64,000 bases of DNA from Maridesulfovibrio sp. (GCF_963678865.1 NZ_OY787459.1:1702501-1766500), one strand, 5' to 3'; counted from the stretch's first letter, positions 54,094-63,933 are shown. Made by a program: numbers and translations. Notes: generated by a model from the letters alone, not told the origin.

Positions 54094-57072
54094 CTACCAG
54101 TTCAAGGTTTCCTTAAAAGCTGTGGCGAGATCTTCGGTCTTGCAGCGGACGATGCCTGCAGAGCCTTCCATGAGGCCGAAGGAGCTTCCGCCAACGGTCA
54201 TACCGATGCGCTTGCAGATCTGGCCTGCGAAGAGCTCTTCGAACTTACCGGCATTCTCGGGAGCCACGGTCACCGCGAAACGGGATGCGGACTCACTGTA
54301 AAGCACGGACAGAGTCGACATGCCGTACTCGGTAGGTACGGAACGAAGGTCGACTTCACAACCGATACGTCCGCCAAGGGACATCTCGGCAAGGGCCACA
54401 CCCAGACCGCCGTCGGAAAGGTCGTGGCAGGAAGTTACCAGCCTCTGACGCATGGCCTGATTAAGGGTCATGTAGCGGGCCTTGGCTGTGAGAGCCTCAA
54501 CATGAGGCACTTTGTCATGCACGAAGTTCAGCTGGGAGGCGATTTCAGAACCGCCCATTTCGTCACGGGTCATACCGAGCACGTAGATGAATTCACCCGG
54601 CTTCTTGAAATCGGAAGTCACGCACATGTTGATGTCCGGAACAATACCGACGGTGGAGAAGAGTACAGTCGGCGGGATGGATATTTTCACGCCGCCGCCT
54701 TTGTAGTCGTTCTTCATGGAGTCCTTACCGGAAATGCAGGGAACTCCGAAAGCACGGCAGAAGTGGGACAGGGCCTGATTAGCCCGGACCAGCTGCGCCA
54801 GTTTGTAATGACCGTCCGGGCTAGATTCGGACTGAACAGGGTCGCACCAGCAGAAGTTATCGATACCGGCCATGTGGGTGATATCTCCACCTACGGCAAC
54901 TGCGTTACGAATTGCTTCGTCAACGGCGTTAGCCATCATCCAGTATGTATCGAGATCAGAGAATTTGGGGCAGATACCGTGCGAAACGACCAGACCTTTG
55001 TCATCGTCAAAGTCGGGACGAAGCACACCGGCATCAGCAGGACCGTCCTCCTGCTCACCGACCAGAGGCTTGACCACACTGCGGCCCTGCACTTCATGGT
55101 CATACTGGCGGATGACATACTCCTTGCTGCAAATATTCAGACGCCCAAGCATATCCTTGAGCAGCGCTGTGTGGTCTGCAACTTCGGGTTCTCCGGTAAA
55201 TTCGATTTCAGGACGTTCCCAGACAGCCTTGAGCTGCATCTGGGGAACACCGTCATGAAGGAAGTCCATGCGCAGGCAGGCTACTGGCTTTTCTCCGTAG
55301 CGGATGTTGTAGAGGCCGCTGTCAGTATAAGTACCGAGGGCAGTAGCTTCCACGTCCATTTCATCCGCAAGGGCCATGAACTCGTCCAGTTTTTCAGGCG
55401 GGACAGCTATGGTCATTCTTTCCTGAGCTTCGGAAACGAGGATTTCCCATGGTTTGAGACCGTCATATTTGAGCGGTGCCTTGGCAAGGTCAAGATCACA
55501 ACCGCCGCTGTCCTCGGCCATTTCACCGACAGAGGAAGACAAGCCGCCCGCACCGTTATCGGTGATGGCGTTGTACAGGCCCAAGTCACGGGCACGCATC
55601 AGGCAGTCATACATCTTGCGCTGGGTAATCGGGTCACCGATCTGAACAGCTGTTGCCGGAGAACCTTCATGCAGTTCCTCGGAGGAAAAAGTCGCGCCGT
55701 GAATACCGTCTTTACCGATACGGCCACCGGTCATGACAATGATATCGCCGGGCAGGGCTTTCTTTTGGTGGCTGGGACGTCCTGCAGCTTCCACAGGCAT
55801 GGTCCCCACGGTACCACAGTAAACCAGCGGCTTGCCGAGATAACGTTCATCAAAAACAATAGACCCGTTCACTGTGGGAATACCGGATTTGTTACCGCCA
55901 TGCTCCACACCTTCGCGTACACCTTCGAACACCCGGCGGGGATGCAGCAGACGCGGGGGCAATTCACCTTCATGAAAGGGTGACGCAAAACAGAACACGT
56001 CTGTGTTACAGAGCAGGTTCGCGCCCAGCCCGGTACCCATGGGGTCACGGTTGACGCCTACAATACCGGTCAACGCTCCACCGTAAGGATCGAGCGCAGA
56101 GGGACTGTTGTGGGTCTCCATTTTAACGCAGACATTAAGCTTGTCATTGAACTTGATAACACCGGCATTATCTTTGAACACGGAAAGGCAGAAATCATCG
56201 TCGCCCTTTTCAGCGCGGATTTCCTTGGTGGTGTTCATGATGCAGGTTTTGTAAAGGCTGTCTACAGTAGAGGAAAACCCGGTTTCCTTATTTTCATAAG
56301 AAATCTTAGAGCTGAAAATCTTATGCTTGCAGTGTTCGGACCATGTCTGGGCCAGAGCTTCGAGTTCCGCATCAGTAGGCTGGGCGGTAAGTCCCATTTC
56401 CTCACGCTGCTTAACTACTTCAGGGTCGGCATAGTATCTACGGATGCAGTGGAATTCCTCAAGACTCAGGGCAAGGGTGTTCTCACGGCTGAAAGCCATC
56501 ATTTCGTCATCGGACATAGCCGCGAGGTCGATAACTGCAACTTCGTCACTGGCTTTACCGGTAACCCGTGCTGCCTTGGCTTCGAATCCCGGAGACTTCA
56601 CCCATTCCTCTGCGGAACGGATTTCGTAACGCTGGATAAGTTCGTTAGCCAGCAGGTCCTTTGCTATATGGCTGACCTGCTCCAGACCGAGATCCTTATC
56701 AAAAAGATACTGGGTGGAAGTATAGACTTTTACCGCTTCCACAGCTGCCGGTTCAGTAACCAGAATTACTGATTCCTTGGCAGTACGGCCTTCGTTGTCG
56801 GTAACGCCGGGACGGAAGCCCACTTCAAGGTTCCATGCGAAATCCTTGGCCAGCGGCTCAAGGGAAGGTGTATGCAGGACCGGGTCATGAAGTACGCCCA
56901 GTTCCAAAACCTTTTCAATTTCGTCTTTCTCAAGACCTTCAACAGTATATACCTTGATGGTCCGGACATCACCGGCCTCAATACCTAATTCTTCTTTGAT
57001 CTTATTGGAAACTTTATGGCCGTGAACATCACGGACATGGTCTTTAAGTGCGACCTCGACACGCCAGAGCAT
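54094..57072 (-). CDS. purL: Phosphoribosylformylglycinamidine synthase, PurS-PurL fusion
   Basis: A 992-residue enzyme of purine synthesis (FGAR + ATP + ammonia to FGAM). Residues ~1-190 carry a PurS-like part. The rest is PurL, with EALAQTWSEHCKHKIF, KMETHNSPSALDPYGGALTGIVGVNRD, GGRIGKDGIHGATFSS, ITDNGAGGLSSSVGEMAE and SCHDLSDGGLGVALAEM. It ends without the glutaminase domain that completes the ~1290-residue E. coli enzyme, so a separate PurQ must supply ammonia. It is the last gene of the 62.7-54 kb run. GAGGAG precedes the ATG. Confidence 0.95.
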   Translation of the reverse strand: MLWRVEVALKDHVRDVHGHKVSNKIKEELGIEAGDVRTIKVYTVEGLEKDEIEKVLELGVLHDPVLHTPSLEPLAKDFAWNLEVGFRPGVTDNEGRTAKESVILVTEPAAVEAVKVYTSTQYLFDKDLGLEQVSHIAKDLLANELIQRYEIRSAEEWVKSPGFEAKAARVTGKASDEVAVIDLAAMSDDEMMAFSRENTLALSLEEFHCIRRYYADPEVVKQREEMGLTAQPTDAELEALAQTWSEHCKHKIFSSKISYENKETGFSSTVDSLYKTCIMNTTKEIRAEKGDDDFCLSVFKDNAGVIKFNDKLNVCVKMETHNSPSALDPYGGALTGIVGVNRDPMGTGLGANLLCNTDVFCFASPFHEGELPPRLLHPRRVFEGVREGVEHGGNKSGIPTVNGSIVFDERYLGKPLVYCGTVGTMPVEAAGRPSHQKKALPGDIIVMTGGRIGKDGIHGATFSSEELHEGSPATAVQIGDPITQRKMYDCLMRARDLGLYNAITDNGAGGLSSSVGEMAEDSGGCDLDLAKAPLKYDGLKPWEILVSEAQERMTIAVPPEKLDEFMALADEMDVEATALGTYTDSGLYNIRYGEKPVACLRMDFLHDGVPQMQLKAVWERPEIEFTGEPEVADHTALLKDMLGRLNICSKEYVIRQYDHEVQGRSVVKPLVGEQEDGPADAGVLRPDFDDDKGLVVSHGICPKFSDLDTYWMMANAVDEAIRNAVAVGGDITHMAGIDNFCWCDPVQSESSPDGHYKLAQLVRANQALSHFCRAFGVPCISGKDSMKNDYKGGGVKISIPPTVLFSTVGIVPDINMCVTSDFKKPGEFIYVLGMTRDEMGGSEIASQLNFVHDKVPHVEALTAKARYMTLNQAMRQRLVTSCHDLSDGGLGVALAEMSLGGRIGCEVDLRSVPTEYGMSTLSVLYSESASRFAVTVAPENAGKFEELFAGQICKRIGMTVGGSSFGLMEGSAGIVRCKTEDLATAFKETLNW

Positions 57073-57105
57073 GGCTATCTCCTCTTAATAATTAAGGTCC
57101 GGCCC

Positions 57106-59598
57106 TTATTCGGCCCAGACCAGTACATTTCCGCCCAAATTTTTGGCTTCATAGGTCGCTTTATCAGCGCGGTTCAGCATGACATCGGAAGTATCACCTT
57201 CCTTGAGCACTGTTAGCCCACCGCTGATGGTGACCTTGCCGGAAAATTTTTTCTCCACCCGAAGCCTGATCCTGTTGCCGATCTTTTCAAGAGTCTCGGC
57301 ACGTACTTCAGTCACAATAATACCGAACTCATCCCCCCCGTAACGGCAAGGGAAATCCATTCCGGACCTGAGTTCATTACGCAAAATATCGCCGACGCCC
57401 CTAAGCACCTCATCACCGACCTGATGGCCCTCAGTATCATTTACTGTCTTGAAGCCGTCCAGATCAAAAAAAAGCAGGCCCACAGGACGTCCGGTCCGCT
57501 TGCTGCGATTGATTTCACGGGCCAGCAGAGTATTGAACTGGGTATGGTTGAAAAGGTCAGTCAAGCCGTCAAACACTGCCTGCCGTTTAAGCCTGTCCTC
57601 AAGCCTGCGGATGGCGGTAAGATCACGGGCTACGATCAGACTCTTTTCGCCCGGTCCAGCCAATTTACTGATTACAAACTCAAAAGGACGCCCGGATGTC
57701 TCAGTCCTTTTCAAAAGAACTTCAACCACGGTTTTCTCCCGCCCAAACATATCCGGTCCCCAATGGCCGGTATAGGTTTCACTGGGGCTGGCGATTTCAA
57801 AAATATTCCGCCCAAGAAAAATCTTGGAAAAACGGGATGATGCATAGGTAATATGTCCCCGTTTATCCACGGTGAGCACCACATCGCGCATGGAATCAAC
57901 CAGTCCCTCAAGAAAATCTCGTTGTTTGAGAGCCTGAATCTGACTCTCGGACATTTCCCGGATATCCTCCATGACTACCGAAACCAGCTTTTCTCCGCCA
58001 CGTTCCTGTTTATAGGCTGAGACATAAAGGCAGGCATCACGGGGCATGCCTCCCGTACGCAGGCTGACACAAACAATCTTACTGAAAGATTTTCGGGACT
58101 CATCACTGAGAAAAGCAGCCCAGCTTGCTCCCATCCCGGAACCGAGCCCCAGCTTAAAAAGTTCGTTAAAATTCTTTGTACCTGAAATGGATGCACCGCC
58201 CAACAGCCGGACCATCTCTTCGTTCATGTCAATGAGATCGCCCTGCGAGTCCAGACTGGCAACACCTAAAGGCAAGGTTTCGAGAATTTCTGCCCGGTCC
58301 TCAAGAAGATGCTGTTTAGCGCAGTAATGTTCATAGGCCTGGCCTATGAACCGGAAATAAAGCTTTAAGCTTTTGCGGTCTGCTGCGGGCAGGAGTTTGG
58401 GGTCAAAACGAAATCTGCCGAACAGGACATTTCTGCTGAAAATATCCTCAGCATTACCGCTGCCGCGGCGCTGCCATGGTATTTCATCCATAGGGCAATT
58501 GCTGACTACAACCTCCAGGTCTTCTCCGTCTGCAACCCGGTAAAATCTGTATTTATCAGTATGCGGAGACTTCAGGGCCAGTTCCCAGCCGGTAATATCC
58601 CAGCTGAGTTTCAGATGCCTGCCGATGATCCGGGCGATAGAGTCGACACCACCTTCAGCTGTGAGCAGCTCAAGACTCAGGAAATAGCTGGATTGCAGAC
58701 TCTTAATGGAATAATTGTAAAAATGGGCATCGCCTCCACTTTCGGATATACCCAATATTTTGAGCATTGACTGAAACTTTGTCCTGCAGACTTCGCGGAA
58801 TCCTTCAATCGCCTCTTCATCCATATCAAGAGAGCGTTGCAGTTGTACCTCAAACTGGAGAACATTAAATGGAGTGGTGCTGTTGCCCAGTTCCATTTCA
58901 GCCCATCTTGTTGCCAGAATCATGGCCTGAGTGGGAGAATCAAAAGAGTCAATTTCATCAAGGGCATGATGATGCTGCAAAGCCGGGCAATCGAGATTGT
59001 TCATCTTCCACCGGGTCAGCAGCAGTTGACTGAGCGCGCCGTGGTTCATTCCCCAGATATCATTTTCAGCTTCAGTCTGTCCGGGACTGGAACGGGTAAC
59101 CGAATCTTTTGAAATTTCATCAGGAAGTTCCCCGGGGGCGGCGCACCGCAAAAAAAGCAGAGAAATATCTTTCAGCAGACAGCAAAGGTATACCTTATCC
59201 GCCTGCTCAGGACATATACGGGAAGCTATAAGTTGGGCCGAAATTGCCCCCCAGACTGTCAGCATCCAATCATGATAAACCTTGTAGTCATCGTTTTGCA
59301 GATTAGCACAGATATGCTTCTGATAGGTTACTGTGACCGCCAGATTAAGCAGTTCACGGGTCCCCAGTACAACAGCAGCCCGCTTGAAATCCGTAATCTC
59401 CTGCGAAAGGCCGTAAAAAGGGGAATTAACAAGATTAAGAATTGTGGTGGAAAGAGCCGGGTCCATGCTGATAATTTTTCCCAGCACAGCGAAATCAGGT
59501 TCCGGCTTGCAGGCTTCCTCCATGAGTTGGAGCATGACCGGAGGAAAGCTGAGTTTCATCATCAATCGTGGTGATTCAAGAACATCATCCAGACTCAT
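57106..59598 (-). CDS. HDOD-PAS-GGDEF signalling protein
   Basis: An 830-residue cytosolic protein. An N-terminal HDOD domain (~15-215) has FPPVMLQLMEEAC, MDPALSTTILNLVNSPFYG and FKRAAVVLGTRELLNLAV. One or two PAS domains (~450-650) follow (LPLGVASLDSQGDLIDMNEEMVRLLG; DVVLTVDKRGHITYASSRF). A C-terminal GGDEF domain (~670-830) has DGLTDLFNHTQF, FFDLDGFKTVND and the intact RYGGDEFGI. It is probably an active diguanylate cyclase; the RxxD product-inhibition site reads SGMD and lacks the Arg. The gene lies between the prenyl synthase and purL with gaps of about 30 bases. Confidence 0.9.
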   Translation of the reverse strand: MSLDDVLESPRLMMKLSFPPVMLQLMEEACKPEPDFAVLGKIISMDPALSTTILNLVNSPFYGLSQEITDFKRAAVVLGTRELLNLAVTVTYQKHICANLQNDDYKVYHDWMLTVWGAISAQLIASRICPEQADKVYLCCLLKDISLLFLRCAAPGELPDEISKDSVTRSSPGQTEAENDIWGMNHGALSQLLLTRWKMNNLDCPALQHHHALDEIDSFDSPTQAMILATRWAEMELGNSTTPFNVLQFEVQLQRSLDMDEEAIEGFREVCRTKFQSMLKILGISESGGDAHFYNYSIKSLQSSYFLSLELLTAEGGVDSIARIIGRHLKLSWDITGWELALKSPHTDKYRFYRVADGEDLEVVVSNCPMDEIPWQRRGSGNAEDIFSRNVLFGRFRFDPKLLPAADRKSLKLYFRFIGQAYEHYCAKQHLLEDRAEILETLPLGVASLDSQGDLIDMNEEMVRLLGGASISGTKNFNELFKLGLGSGMGASWAAFLSDESRKSFSKIVCVSLRTGGMPRDACLYVSAYKQERGGEKLVSVVMEDIREMSESQIQALKQRDFLEGLVDSMRDVVLTVDKRGHITYASSRFSKIFLGRNIFEIASPSETYTGHWGPDMFGREKTVVEVLLKRTETSGRPFEFVISKLAGPGEKSLIVARDLTAIRRLEDRLKRQAVFDGLTDLFNHTQFNTLLAREINRSKRTGRPVGLLFFDLDGFKTVNDTEGHQVGDEVLRGVGDILRNELRSGMDFPCRYGGDEFGIIVTEVRAETLEKIGNRIRLRVEKKFSGKVTISGGLTVLKEGDTSDVMLNRADKATYEAKNLGGNVLVWAE

Positions 59599-59626
59599 AG
59601 CTACAGCTCCTCTATTTAAATCCCAT

Positions 59627-60595
59627 CTATTTTTTTCGGGTCAAAACAAAATCCGCAGCTTGTTTGAGTACCCGCTTTTCTTCACTTTCAGGCAGCAAAT
59701 CCAGACAGGTCTTAGCCTTCTCCACATATTCTGCTGCATAGGTTCTGGTTCTATCGCCCAGCCCGTGCTTTCTTATTTCAGCAAGCACCTGATTGCGCTT
59801 TGCTTCCGGCAGGGTGCGGTTCTTGATCTCGGCAAGCAACTGCTCTGCCTCTTTTTCTTGTAGCATTTCAAGATAAATAATCAAAGGTAAAGTGATTTTA
59901 CCTTCCTTGAGGTCTCCGCCTTCAGGTTTTCCCATATCATCCGAAGGGGACTCGTAATCAAGGGCATCGTCAACAAGCTGAAAGGCAATGCCCATATTCA
60001 GCCCGAAATCACCGACCGCATCTTCCATGGCCCTGTCATCCGAAGCGAGAATGGCACCCAGACGGCAGGACGTTTCAATCAGACGGGCAGTCTTGCCGAT
60101 GATAATCTCCATGTATGTATCGCGATCCATGAGCGGTTCGGAAATATGGGCAATCTCAAGAATTTCACCCTCGACAGTTGCCATGATACCGGAGGCTAAA
60201 ACCGAGCTGATCCGCGGCTTGCCGTAATCCGCGCCAATCCGGTTGGCCAGAGCCAACAGCACGTCGCCGGCGAGAATTGTCTCGGTGGAGCCGAAAACTA
60301 GATGTGAAGCCTTTACTCCCCGGCGCAGATCGGCATCATCCAGAATATCGTCATGCAACAAAGTTGCAGCATGAAGAAGTTCCAGAGAACCGGCCAAGGG
60401 GTAGAGATCATCTTTCCGGTAGCCCAGCCCTCGAGCGGAAAGGATAGTAAGTACAGGGCGAATTCTCTTGCCGGGAGCAAGCAGAACATGCCTTGCAACA
60501 TCTTTGACCAATCCCTCAAGTTTCCCGGTTTCCTGCTCCAGAAAACCGTTGATAAGAGGCAATTCCTTTTCAAAATATGTTAATAACTCAATCAT
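59627..60595 (-). CDS. All-trans polyprenyl diphosphate synthase
   Basis: A 322-residue trans-prenyltransferase adding isopentenyl units to build the quinone side chain. The first Asp-rich motif is LLHDDILDDADLRRG and the second is QLVDDALDYES, with GKRIRPVLT before them. Small residues ahead of the first motif (ELLHAATLLHDD) fit a long-chain enzyme (hepta- or octaprenyl) rather than farnesyl synthase. Next to mqnB, it most likely serves menaquinone. It lies 51 bases after mqnB on the same strand. Confidence 0.9.
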   Translation of the reverse strand: MIELLTYFEKELPLINGFLEQETGKLEGLVKDVARHVLLAPGKRIRPVLTILSARGLGYRKDDLYPLAGSLELLHAATLLHDDILDDADLRRGVKASHLVFGSTETILAGDVLLALANRIGADYGKPRISSVLASGIMATVEGEILEIAHISEPLMDRDTYMEIIIGKTARLIETSCRLGAILASDDRAMEDAVGDFGLNMGIAFQLVDDALDYESPSDDMGKPEGGDLKEGKITLPLIIYLEMLQEKEAEQLLAEIKNRTLPEAKRNQVLAEIRKHGLGDRTRTYAAEYVEKAKTCLDLLPESEEKRVLKQAADFVLTRKK

Positions 60596-60646
60596 CCGCG
60601 TATGAATTATCCCGGTTGCGAGAGAACAAGAACAGTTTTTGGAAAA

Positions 60647-61345
60647 TCATTTCATAATCGCCCGGCAGACCCGCCCCAATTCAGCAAGGGCACCGCGCAA
60701 ATCCCAATCTTTACTGTCTCTTGATCCCACAAGGTTTGAAACAGTCCGCACCTGACATAGCCCCACCCCGACAAGGGCGCACACATACGCAGCCGCAAAA
60801 CCTTCCATATTTTCTAAATCAGCCCCATACTCTTCAATATATGCAGCAGCCCCTTCAGCCGTAGCCGTTACCCCGCTCACAGTCAATGATACAGCTTCGG
60901 GCAGATTCTCAAATCGGTCAAGTCCTGAATCAACAAGACTTTTTCCGAAACAAAGATCAACTTCGTTCCAGACCTGTTTCCCGTCAATCTCCGCGAGACT
61001 GAAACCCAGTCCTTTTGGATCGACAAGACCGTCTTTTTTCAGCCCGTATTCGGGCCAGATTTCCCTTTTTACCACGCACGCAGAGCAGAGGGGGAAGTCT
61101 TTTGCATTGAATGTCCCGGCAACCCCGGCCAGCAAAACCATGCTTACTTCACTCCCGGCCAGGGCCCGGCCGAGAGCGAAAGCAGTATTGATTACCCCGA
61201 TTCCGGTTACCAGCAACAGCCCGGGACGATCACCGAACATGAACTCCACAGGCCTGCCCTGCTCCAAAGGAGGAAGTTTGCAGACCCCGCCCAGCGCGGC
61301 TTTCATTTCCTTGGCTGTTGCCGTAACAAAAAGAATCGGTTTCAA
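60647..61345 (-). CDS. mqnB: Futalosine hydrolase
   Basis: A 232-residue nucleosidase-fold enzyme of the futalosine menaquinone route, releasing hypoxanthine from futalosine. It has FVTATAKEMKA, LLVTGIGVINTAFALGRAL, LAGVAGTF, NMEGFAAAYVC (the active-site Met-Glu) and SNLVGSRDSKDWDLRGAL, the last being diagnostic of MqnB against MTAN. The start is TTG 61345, three bases after the upstream stop; its GGAG site overlaps the end of that gene, implying coupling. Confidence 0.92.
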   Translation of the reverse strand: MKPILFVTATAKEMKAALGGVCKLPPLEQGRPVEFMFGDRPGLLLVTGIGVINTAFALGRALAGSEVSMVLLAGVAGTFNAKDFPLCSACVVKREIWPEYGLKKDGLVDPKGLGFSLAEIDGKQVWNEVDLCFGKSLVDSGLDRFENLPEAVSLTVSGVTATAEGAAAYIEEYGADLENMEGFAAAYVCALVGVGLCQVRTVSNLVGSRDSKDWDLRGALAELGRVCRAIMK

Positions 61346-61348
61346 AAA

Positions 61349-62659
61349 CTAAAGTCTCCAGTGCCTGATGCCTGCTTCTTCAAGTTCTTCACGGTCAAAG
61401 AAGCATTTCACATCAATGATCAGGGCGTTCTCAGGATCTCTGAACCAGCTCTTGATGGTATCAAGGCTGAGTTCACGGTATTTATCATGAGAGACAGCCA
61501 GCACGAGGGCTTCAAGCTCCTTGAATTCATCAAAGGAAGAAGTCTTGATGTTGTATTCTTCAACAGCTTCTTCAGGATCGGCATAGGCATCGTGAACAAG
61601 CACGTCCACACCGAAAGAGCGCAGCTCATCAATAACATCAACAACCTTGGTGTTGCGCAGATCGGGAACGTTTTCTTTAAAGGTCAGACCGAGGATACCG
61701 ACCTTGGCTCCTTTCACTCTGCTGTCACCGTTGATCATCTGTTTGACAGTGGTGTCAGCTATAAATTTTCCTACTGAGTCATTGATCTTACGTCCGGCAA
61801 GAATGACCTGAGGATGATGGCCGATCTCCTCCGCCTTGGTGGTCAGGTAGTAAGGGTCGACACCGATGCAGTGTCCACCGACCAGGCCGGGGCGGAAAGG
61901 CAGGAAGTTCCATTTGGTACCCGAGGCTTCCAGCACGTCAAGAGTATCGATGCCCATCTTATCAAAGATCATGGAAAGCTCATTCATGAGCGCGATATTC
62001 AGATCTCGCTGGGTATTTTCAATAACTTTGGCTGATTCTGCAACCTTGATGCTGGAGGCACGGTGGGTTCCGGCTGTGATAATGGAAGAATAAAGATTAT
62101 CAAGCAGTTCGACAACCTCGTCATCATTGCCGGCAACGACTTTGACTATAGTCTGCAGGGTATGTTCACGATCACCGGGGTTGATACGCTCGGGAGAGTA
62201 ACCTACACCGAAATCTTCCCCATATTTAAGACCGGATTTTCCCTCTAAGATGGGTACGCAAATATCCTCGGTCAGTCCGGGATAAACTGTTGATTCATAC
62301 ACCACCACAGAACCTGCTGCCATATTTTCACCGACCATGGTGGAAGCGCTAACGACAGGACGAAGGTCCGGATTACGGGCTTCGTCAATAGGAGTGGGGA
62401 CAGCAACGATGATAAACCCGCATTCCTTGATTCGGGAAGCATCTGTGCTGAATTCCACATAGTTGTGAAAATCATTTTCCAGCACTTCATTGGTTCGATC
62501 GTAGCCTTCGCTCAGTTCCTTTATGCGCTGGGCTGAAATATCAATCCCCAGCACCTTAAACTTTCGGCCAAGGGCAACTGCAAGAGGCAGGCCCACATAA
62601 CCAAGGCCGACCACCGCAACTGTTGTTTTCTTTTCTTCAATGTCAGAGAATTTAATCAT
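61349..62659 (-). CDS. Nucleotide-sugar dehydrogenase (UDP-GlcNAc/ManNAc type)
   Basis: A 436-residue NAD-dependent enzyme oxidising the C6 hydroxyl of a UDP-sugar to a uronic acid for surface polysaccharide. The Rossmann motif is VAVVGLGYVGLPLAVALG. The family has IIVAVPTPIDE, VYESTVYPG, GYSPERINPGD and the catalytic cysteine in GGHCIGVDPYYLT. It is closest in style to TviB/WbpA (UDP-N-acetylhexosamine dehydrogenases) rather than UDP-glucose dehydrogenase. It heads the run wbpA-like, mqnB, prenyl synthase, HDOD/GGDEF and purL. Confidence 0.9.
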   Translation of the reverse strand: MIKFSDIEEKKTTVAVVGLGYVGLPLAVALGRKFKVLGIDISAQRIKELSEGYDRTNEVLENDFHNYVEFSTDASRIKECGFIIVAVPTPIDEARNPDLRPVVSASTMVGENMAAGSVVVYESTVYPGLTEDICVPILEGKSGLKYGEDFGVGYSPERINPGDREHTLQTIVKVVAGNDDEVVELLDNLYSSIITAGTHRASSIKVAESAKVIENTQRDLNIALMNELSMIFDKMGIDTLDVLEASGTKWNFLPFRPGLVGGHCIGVDPYYLTTKAEEIGHHPQVILAGRKINDSVGKFIADTTVKQMINGDSRVKGAKVGILGLTFKENVPDLRNTKVVDVIDELRSFGVDVLVHDAYADPEEAVEEYNIKTSSFDEFKELEALVLAVSHDKYRELSLDTIKSWFRDPENALIIDVKCFFDREELEEAGIRHWRL

Positions 62660-62800
62660 AACCTGTTGTCCTTTATTTCTTGGATAACAAAATAAACCCT
62701 TAAGAAACTTACATATAATTCAGGCCTTAAAATTTAATAGAGCAACTCAGCTCCGAAGGGGGTAGACAGAATCAACCGGCGCATATACATAGCAACTATT

Positions 62801-63010
62801 ATGCATATCGATTGGTCCTTTCTACTGTCCGCCCTTGGTCTGGCCTTCATTATTGAAGGGATTCCTTATTTTGTTTTTTCTGAGCGCATGCCCAGAATTC
62901 TTATTTCTATTATTGAGCGCGGTCCGCGTCAGCTACGCATACTCGGACTCATCGCCATGATTTTCGGCCTGCTGCTGATCTCTTTCGGCCAGTCACTGTC
63001 AGACCTCTAG
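62801..63010 (+). CDS. DUF2065 small membrane protein
   Basis: A 69-residue protein with two membrane helices (FLLSALGLAFIIEGIPYFVF; LRILGLIAMIFGLLLISFG) joined by a basic loop. The pattern (L.LAL.EG.P and LR..G....GL) is that of DUF2065/YjeT proteins, inner-membrane proteins of unknown role often near hflKC or purA in other bacteria. No clear ribosome site precedes ATG 62801. Its stop is five bases from the convergent ubiE stop. Confidence 0.85.
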   Translation: MHIDWSFLLSALGLAFIIEGIPYFVFSERMPRILISIIERGPRQLRILGLIAMIFGLLLISFGQSLSDL

Positions 63011-63015
63011 CCCTG

Positions 63016-63747
63016 CTACTCTCCGGTTTTCTCAGCCACATGGATGTATACAATCCCTGAAAGCAGGGGAATAAACATCACACGACCGAAACCAGACTCA
63101 CGCAATTCCTCTGCCAGAGCCTGTTCATTCGGGAAAGCGCGGATGGTGTCCGCCAGATAAGAATAAGCCCCGGAATCACCAGAAACAACCTTACCCAACA
63201 GGGGCAAAACCTTGTTGAGGTAAAAATTATAAACACCTTTCCAGATTTTTTTGCTTCCGGACCCGAATTCCAAAATACAAAATCTTGCACCGGGCTTAAG
63301 GGTGCGCAAAACTTCCTTATAGCAAGCCTCGCGCGGAAGGATGTTCCTGATGCCGAAAGAAATAGTAGCCCCGTCAAGGCAATTATCCGGGAGAGGCAGC
63401 ACTCTGCCGTCAGCCTGAACAGACGCAATACTTGCGCTGCGGACAGCATGTTTGCCCTCCAGCTTTTTCGCCTTACCGCAAGCCAGCATCTGATGGGTAA
63501 AGTCCATAGCCAGAACTTTCACATCCGGGTACTGACGCAACAGTTCAACGGAAACATCAAGAGTTCCGGCAGCGAGATCAAGCACCTGCCCGTCTTTGCC
63601 CGGACGAACCAGCTTAACCAGACGGTAGCGCCAATAAATATCCTGACCGGCACTTAAAAAATGGTTTAGGAAATCATACCACCCGGCAATTCTTCCGAAC
63701 ATGTCCCGGACCTTTTTGCCGTGCTCCTGATGTGATACCTGCGCCAT
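63016..63747 (-). CDS. ubiE: Demethylmenaquinone methyltransferase
   Basis: A 243-residue SAM-dependent C-methyltransferase finishing menaquinone (MenG/UbiE). It has VRDMFGRIAGWYDFLNHFLS, the SAM-site VLDLAAGTLDVSVEL, ADGRVLPLPDNCLDGATISFGIRNI (family signature FGIRN) and LEFGSG. With mqnB and the prenyl synthase upstream, it gives three menaquinone steps in this window. The ATG directly follows the TAA of the small upstream gene (TAAATG). Confidence 0.93.
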   Translation of the reverse strand: MAQVSHQEHGKKVRDMFGRIAGWYDFLNHFLSAGQDIYWRYRLVKLVRPGKDGQVLDLAAGTLDVSVELLRQYPDVKVLAMDFTHQMLACGKAKKLEGKHAVRSASIASVQADGRVLPLPDNCLDGATISFGIRNILPREACYKEVLRTLKPGARFCILEFGSGSKKIWKGVYNFYLNKVLPLLGKVVSGDSGAYSYLADTIRAFPNEQALAEELRESGFGRVMFIPLLSGIVYIHVAEKTGE

Positions 63748-63933
63748 TTACTGAGCATCTCCCTTGCCGTCAGCGGCAAGCTTCTCTTCCTGCTCCATGA
63801 CAGAGGCAACAACATCAGCATGAATAGCGCTGAAGTGTTCAGAAAAATTGGAAGGAGAAATTCTTCCAACTTCAATAAATTTAACTACTATTTCCTTGGC
63901 AACCTGCAAAGCCTGCTTCTGAATTTTATCCAT
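63748..63933 (-). CDS. Small conserved protein coupled to ubiE
   Basis: A 61-residue soluble helical protein (MDKIQKQALQVAKEIVVKFI, then an acidic C-terminus), with AAGGA before ATG 63933. No Cys, no membrane span and no family name known to me. The stop abuts the ubiE start, so translation is coupled and a link with menaquinone methylation or a shared regulator is possible. The 67 bases to the window edge contain CCCACCGGGCGGGGTTTTT on the minus strand, perhaps the end of a terminator for an upstream gene. Confidence 0.75.
   Translation of the reverse strand: MDKIQKQALQVAKEIVVKFIEVGRISPSNFSEHFSAIHADVVASVMEQEEKLAADGKGDAQ

Noticed and set aside
54067-55983. 638-codon + strand frame opposite purL
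   Set aside because: Antisense shadow of a long conserved coding sequence; no start signals and no family motifs.
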